A model generated the notes under the pieces. It made no database searches. It saw only the letters and a list, made by a program, of their open reading frames with translations, and was not told the origin of the DNA. Of a stretch of 64,000 nucleotides of DNA, positions 59,440 to 64,000 are shown in pieces. Made by a program: the position numbers and the translations under genes. How positions within the stretch are numbered: position 1 is the first letter of the stretch; each line of letters opens with the position of its first letter. Source of the DNA: Streptomyces polyasparticus (GTDB lineage: Bacteria; Actinomycetota; Actinomycetes; Streptomycetales; Streptomycetaceae); the NCBI RefSeq assembly GCF_014493765.1, contig NZ_JACTVJ010000014.1, forward strand, positions 1 to 64,000. Direction: 5' to 3'.

Positions 59440-60324
59440 TCATCCCACTTCGACGAGAAGCTCCGCAAGAAGTTCCGTCAACGCACCCTGCGACACCCAC
59501 CGCTCCTTGCGCACCCAGGCGCGCTTCAGATGCAGATGGACATCGGCCTCCCACGTGAAGCCCATGCCTCCGTGCACCTGAAGACAGTCCCGGGCGCAGC
59601 GCACCGCCGCCTCGTCGGCGAGCAGTTTGGCGCTCGCGATGTCCGCGAGGTCGCCGGTGACGGCCGCCGCGTAGACGGCGGCGCGGGCGAGTTCGGTACG
59701 GGCCAGCATCTGGGCGCACAGGTGCTTGACGGCCTGGAAGGAACCGATCGCGGCGCCGAACTGCTCGCGCTCGCCCGCGTATTGGACCGCCATCTCGGTC
59801 GTACGGGCCGCGCTGCCGAGCTGTTCGGCGGCGGTGAAGAGGCCGACGAGCGGGTCGCCGGCGGCGGCCGGTTCGTGCAGCCGGTGCAGGGGTGTCAGCG
59901 GGTCGACGGAGCGGACGGGGACGGTCGCGCCATCGGTGATCTCCTCTCCGGCCACCGCGTCCGCCGCCTCGTACCACTCGATCAAGGGACCGTCGGCCTG
60001 CGTGACGACCACGCTGCCGTCGGCGGCTCCCTTCACCACACCCGCCGCGAGGTGCGTGGCGATCAGCGGTCCGGGGAGCAGGGCGCGGCCCGCCTCCTCG
60101 AAGAGCAGCACGGCCTCCGGGGCGCCGAGCCCGACCCCGCCGTCGTCCTCGGGCAGCCGCAGCGCGAAGAAGCCGGCCTCGCCCAGCTCGCGCCACAGCG
60201 CGCGGTCGAGCGTGCCCGGCCTCTCGACCGCCGCCCGGAGCGCGTCGCGGTCGAAGCGTCCCGCGAGCAGCTCGCGCATCCCCTGCTGCAACGCCCGCTG
60301 ATCGTCGGTCAGTTGGAAGTGCAC
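59440..60324 (-). CDS. Short acyl-CoA dehydrogenase subunit of a heteromeric enzyme
   Basis: 294 residues, about 90 shorter than a full acyl-CoA dehydrogenase. The N-terminal helical domain (MHFQLTDDQRALQQGMRELL) is directly joined to a reduced middle domain, and the C-terminal domain has YAGEREQFGAAIGSFQAVKHL and CLQVHGGMGFTWEADVHLHLKRA. This fits the short subunit of heterotetrameric acyl-CoA dehydrogenases such as ChsE1-ChsE2 in cholesterol side-chain degradation. GTG start three bases after the end of the partner gene. Third gene of an operon with operator site 15. Confidence 0.85.
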   Translation of the reverse strand: MHFQLTDDQRALQQGMRELLAGRFDRDALRAAVERPGTLDRALWRELGEAGFFALRLPEDDGGVGLGAPEAVLLFEEAGRALLPGPLIATHLAAGVVKGAADGSVVVTQADGPLIEWYEAADAVAGEEITDGATVPVRSVDPLTPLHRLHEPAAAGDPLVGLFTAAEQLGSAARTTEMAVQYAGEREQFGAAIGSFQAVKHLCAQMLARTELARAAVYAAAVTGDLADIASAKLLADEAAVRCARDCLQVHGGMGFTWEADVHLHLKRAWVRKERWVSQGALTELLAELLVEVG

Positions 60325-60327
60325 GGC

Positions 60328-61482
<1,155 letters not shown>

Positions 61483-61485
61483 GGG

Positions 61486-62703
61486 CTACTTGACTGTCCA
61501 GGGGAAGGTGAGCCCCTTGTCGAAGTCGAGGTCGAGCATGCGGATCGCGTTGCCGCGCATCAGCTTGTAGACGGTCTCGTCGTCGAGGCCCTTGACGTGG
61601 TCGAGGGCGACTTCCTTGGTGTTGGGGAAGGTCGAGTCGACGTGCGGGTAGTCGGTCTCGAAGGTGGCGTTGTCACGGCCGACGACGTCGAGCGAGGCGA
61701 CGCCGTGCTTGTCGCGGAAGAAGCAGCAGAAGATCTGCCGGTAGTAGTACGTGGACGGCGGCTCGGGGATGAGGTCCCTGACCCCGCCCCACGCGCGGTG
61801 CTCCTCCCACACGTCGTCGGCGCGCTCCAGGGCGTAGGGGATCCAGCCCATCTGGCCTTCGCTGTAGGCGAGTTTGAGCGTCGGGAACTTCACCAGGACC
61901 CCGCTGAACAGGAAGTCCATCATCGAGGCCATCGCGTTGTTGAAGCTCAGGCTCGCCTGGACGGCGGGCGGGGCGTCCGGGGACGCTGCGGGCATCTGGG
62001 AGCTGGAGCCGATGTGCATGTTCACGACGGTGCCGGTCTCCTGGCAGGCCGCGAAGAACGGGTCCCAGTAGCCGGAGTGGATCGACGGCAGACCGAGGTG
62101 GGTGGGGATCTCGGAGAACGTCACGGCCTTCACACCGCGCGCCGCGTTCCGGTGGATCTCGGCGACCGCGAGGTCGATGTCCCACAGCGGGATGATGCAG
62201 AGCGGGATCAGGCGGCCGCCCGAGTCACCGCACCACTCCTCCACCATCCAGTCGTTGTACGCGCGCACGCAGGCGAGCGCGACCTCCTTGTCGTGGGCCT
62301 CCGCGAAGGTCTGGCCGCAGAAGCGCGGGAAGGTCGGGAAGCACAGGGAGGCCTCGACGTGGTTGATGTCCATGTCCGCGAGGCGCGCCTTGGGGTCCCA
62401 GCAGCCGCGCCGCATCTCGGCCCTGGTGATCCCCTCCAGGGTCATCTCGTCGCGGTCGAAGCCGACGGCGGCGATGTTGCGCTTGTACGGGAACTTCAGA
62501 TCCTCGTAGATCCACCAGTCCGTGGGCGGCCCGTCCGGGTCCATCGTGATCTGGTACTTGCCCGCGACGTAGGCGAGTTCGCCGATTCCGGCGGTGAGCG
62601 GCTTGGGCCCGCGGTCCTGGTACTTCTTCGGCAGCCAGGTCTCGAAGAGGTGCGCGGGCTCGATCACATGGTCGTCGACGCTGATGATCCGAGGCAGTTC
62701 CAT
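61486..62703 (-). CDS. Amidohydrolase family protein (ACMSD-like TIM barrel), paralogue 2
   Basis: 405 residues, clearly paralogous to the protein at 8573-9805. It shares ISVDDH-x-x-EP, the FPTFPRFCGQTF segment, EEWCG, FSEIP-HLGLPSIH, MHIGSSS and the C-terminal FETDYPHVDSTFP. It is a metal-dependent hydrolase or decarboxylase of unknown substrate. The ATG at 62703 begins the fold directly. First gene of the operon with both acyl-CoA dehydrogenase subunits. Operator site 15 lies 41 bases upstream. Confidence 0.87.
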   Translation of the reverse strand: MELPRIISVDDHVIEPAHLFETWLPKKYQDRGPKPLTAGIGELAYVAGKYQITMDPDGPPTDWWIYEDLKFPYKRNIAAVGFDRDEMTLEGITRAEMRRGCWDPKARLADMDINHVEASLCFPTFPRFCGQTFAEAHDKEVALACVRAYNDWMVEEWCGDSGGRLIPLCIIPLWDIDLAVAEIHRNAARGVKAVTFSEIPTHLGLPSIHSGYWDPFFAACQETGTVVNMHIGSSSQMPAASPDAPPAVQASLSFNNAMASMMDFLFSGVLVKFPTLKLAYSEGQMGWIPYALERADDVWEEHRAWGGVRDLIPEPPSTYYYRQIFCCFFRDKHGVASLDVVGRDNATFETDYPHVDSTFPNTKEVALDHVKGLDDETVYKLMRGNAIRMLDLDFDKGLTFPWTVK

Positions 62704-62744
62704 GGGGGTCCCCTCACCCGACGCGCAACGGGCGTCGACTGTTT

Positions 62745-62759
62745 CTGATGGATCGTCAG
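62745..62759. promoter_or_regulatory. CTGACG-type operator, site 15
   Basis: CTGATGGATCGTCAG, one mismatch, on the amidohydrolase side of the divergent promoter region. Confidence 0.78.
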
Positions 62760-62820
62760 ATAGAGGCTAGCTCCCGCACCTCTGGACCGACAAGGCGCGG
62801 AGACATACGCTCTCGGCAAT

Positions 62821-62835
62821 CTGACAGGTCGTCAG
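62821..62835. promoter_or_regulatory. CTGACG-type operator, site 16
   Basis: CTGACAGGTCGTCAG, one mismatch, 32 bases upstream of the acyl-CoA ligase start. Confidence 0.78.
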
Positions 62836-62867
62836 GAATGCGAGTCGCGAGGTTACGGAGGTCCGCC

Positions 62868-64000
62868 ATGAGCGACGCACCATCCACACCGGGAGCGGTC
62901 GTACAGGGGGCCGGACTGGACTCGGCGCCCACGTTCTGGGAGCTGATCTGCCGGCGCGCGGCCCGCACGCCGAACCGCCGCGTCCTGATCCAGGCGGAGG
63001 CCGACCCGGCCGACGACCGCACCCTGACCTTCGCCGAACTGCGCGACCGCGCCGAGCGGGTCGCGGCCGGCCTGTGGGGCATGGGGATACGGCCCGGCAC
63101 CGTGGTCGCCTGGCAGCTGCCCACCCGTATCGAAACCGTCCTGCTCTCCGCCGCGCTCGCCCGTATCGGCGCGACACAGACCCCGCTCATCCCCTTCTAC
63201 CGCGACAAGGAAGTCGGCTTCGCGCTCCGGGAGTCGAAGGCGGAGTTCTTCGCCTCGCCCGGTGTGTGGCGGGACTTCGACCACACAGACATGGCGCGGC
63301 GCCTGGGCGCGCGCGGCATCTTCGAGGCGTACGAGACGCTGCCCGACGGCGACCCGCGGATCCTGCCCCCGCCGCCCGCCGAGGGCACCTCGGTGCGCTG
63401 GATCTACTGGACCTCGGGCACGACCTCCGACCCCAAGGGCGTGCTGCACACGGACCGTTCACTGATCGCCGGCGGCTCGTGCCTGGCCCACGCGCTCCAC
63501 CTGTCGCCGGACGACGTGGGCTCCATCGCCTTCCCGTACGCGCACATCGGCGGTCCGGACTACCTCGTCATGCTCTTCCTGTACGGGTTCCCGGCGGTGC
63601 TCTTCGAGAAGTTCGCGCTCCCGGGCGCGCTGGACGGATACCGGCGGCACGGTGTGACGACGGCGGGCGGCTCCACGGCCTTCTACTCGATGTTCCTCGC
63701 CGAACAGCGCAAGAACCCGGGCGAGAAGCTCATCCCCACCCTCCGCCTGCTCGCGGGCGGCGGCGCGCCCAAGCCGCCGGAGGTCTACCACGCCGTCGTA
63801 CGCGAGATGGACTGCGCTCTCACGCATGGATACGGGATGACGGAGGTGCCCATGATCACGATGGGCGCGCCCGACGACACGGCCGAGAACCTCGCCACGA
63901 CGGAGGGCAAACCGCCCGCCGCCATGTCGATCCGCATCACGGACGCGGAGGGCAAGGAGCTGCCGGCGCGCGTGGACGGCGAGGTGCGCCTGAAGGGCGA
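62868..64000 (+). CDS. AMP-dependent acyl-CoA ligase (3' end outside the window)
   Basis: The first 377 codons of an adenylate-forming ligase. Motifs are WTSGTTSDPKGVLHTD (P-loop), the substrate region AFPYAHIGGPDYLVMLFLYGFP, GGGAPKPPEVY, and HGYGMTEVPMITMG (the YGxTE motif). The C-terminal domain with the catalytic lysine is not in the window. It resembles cyclohexanecarboxylate- or benzoate-type CoA ligases of actinobacteria. ATG 62868 has GGAGG six bases upstream. Diverges from the amidohydrolase/acyl-CoA dehydrogenase operon; operator site 16 controls it. Confidence 0.85.
   Translation, partial: MSDAPSTPGAVVQGAGLDSAPTFWELICRRAARTPNRRVLIQAEADPADDRTLTFAELRDRAERVAAGLWGMGIRPGTVVAWQLPTRIETVLLSAALARIGATQTPLIPFYRDKEVGFALRESKAEFFASPGVWRDFDHTDMARRLGARGIFEAYETLPDGDPRILPPPPAEGTSVRWIYWTSGTTSDPKGVLHTDRSLIAGGSCLAHALHLSPDDVGSIAFPYAHIGGPDYLVMLFLYGFPAVLFEKFALPGALDGYRRHGVTTAGGSTAFYSMFLAEQRKNPGEKLIPTLRLLAGGGAPKPPEVYHAVVREMDCALTHGYGMTEVPMITMGAPDDTAENLATTEGKPPAAMSIRITDAEGKELPARVDGEVRLKG

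Overview
The window is high-GC actinobacterial chromosome, almost certainly Streptomyces. Third codon positions are nearly all G or C. It carries a recognisable afsR-afsS pair and an afsK-type Ser/Thr kinase, a chloramphenicol phosphotransferase like that of S. venezuelae, and several copies of palindromic intergenic elements of a kind common in Streptomyces. I see no tRNA, rRNA, CRISPR array or phage region. There is one TnpB-type IS element (about 56.77-58.04 kb).

Layout. 0-0.8 kb: end of an unknown gene and the chloramphenicol phosphotransferase gene. 0.9-9.8 kb (minus strand): three catabolic units (LLM oxidoreductase/D-aminoacylase-like/aldehyde dehydrogenase; LLM oxidoreductase/SDR; amidohydrolase) plus a hotdog thioesterase. 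10-14 kb: afsR, afsS and a secreted AfsS-like repeat protein. 14-16.3 kb: a hydrolase/TetR pair with its own operators, and a VOC protein. 16.4-20.5 kb: a FadD3-like ligase diverging from a thiolase-like protein, a Zn-ribbon/OB protein and an enoyl-CoA hydratase. 20.5-26.3 kb: secreted and membrane proteins, afsK, a VOC protein and a TetR regulator. 26.4-38.7 kb: further catabolic genes separated by unusually long repeat-rich non-coding DNA. 38.7-42.9 kb: a frameshifted PIN toxin with its antitoxin, esterases and a HAD phosphatase. 43.3-47.6 kb: NDP-forming acyl-CoA synthetase, enoyl-CoA hydratase, NUDIX, flavin reductase. 47.7-52.2 kb: two MFS transporters, a GlxA-type regulator and a hydrolase. 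52.2-56.8 kb: alcohol dehydrogenase, acyl-CoA dehydrogenase, SDR, cyclase-family protein. 56.9-59.3 kb: tnpB and an anti-sigma-type ATPase. 59.4-64 kb: two-subunit acyl-CoA dehydrogenase, second amidohydrolase, and an acyl-CoA ligase running off the end.

The main result is a dispersed regulon. Sixteen copies of a palindrome close to CTGACG-N3-CGTCAG sit in the promoter regions of about twelve transcription units, nearly all of them CoA-ester, flavin/F420 or alicyclic-acid catabolic genes. None was found upstream of afsR, afsS, afsK, the esterases or the transporters. Together the regulated genes form a toolkit resembling the peripheral and side-chain part of actinobacterial steroid degradation: FadD3-like ligase, Ltp2/DUF35-type aldolase modules, Hsd4A-like SDR, heteromeric acyl-CoA dehydrogenase, HsaB-like flavin reductase and F420-type oxidoreductases. 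The ring-opening enzymes (KstD, KshA, HsaA, HsaC, HsaD) and Mce4 uptake genes are absent here, so the substrate is unknown. A TetR protein at 25.6 kb is the best in-window candidate for the regulator, but this is inference.
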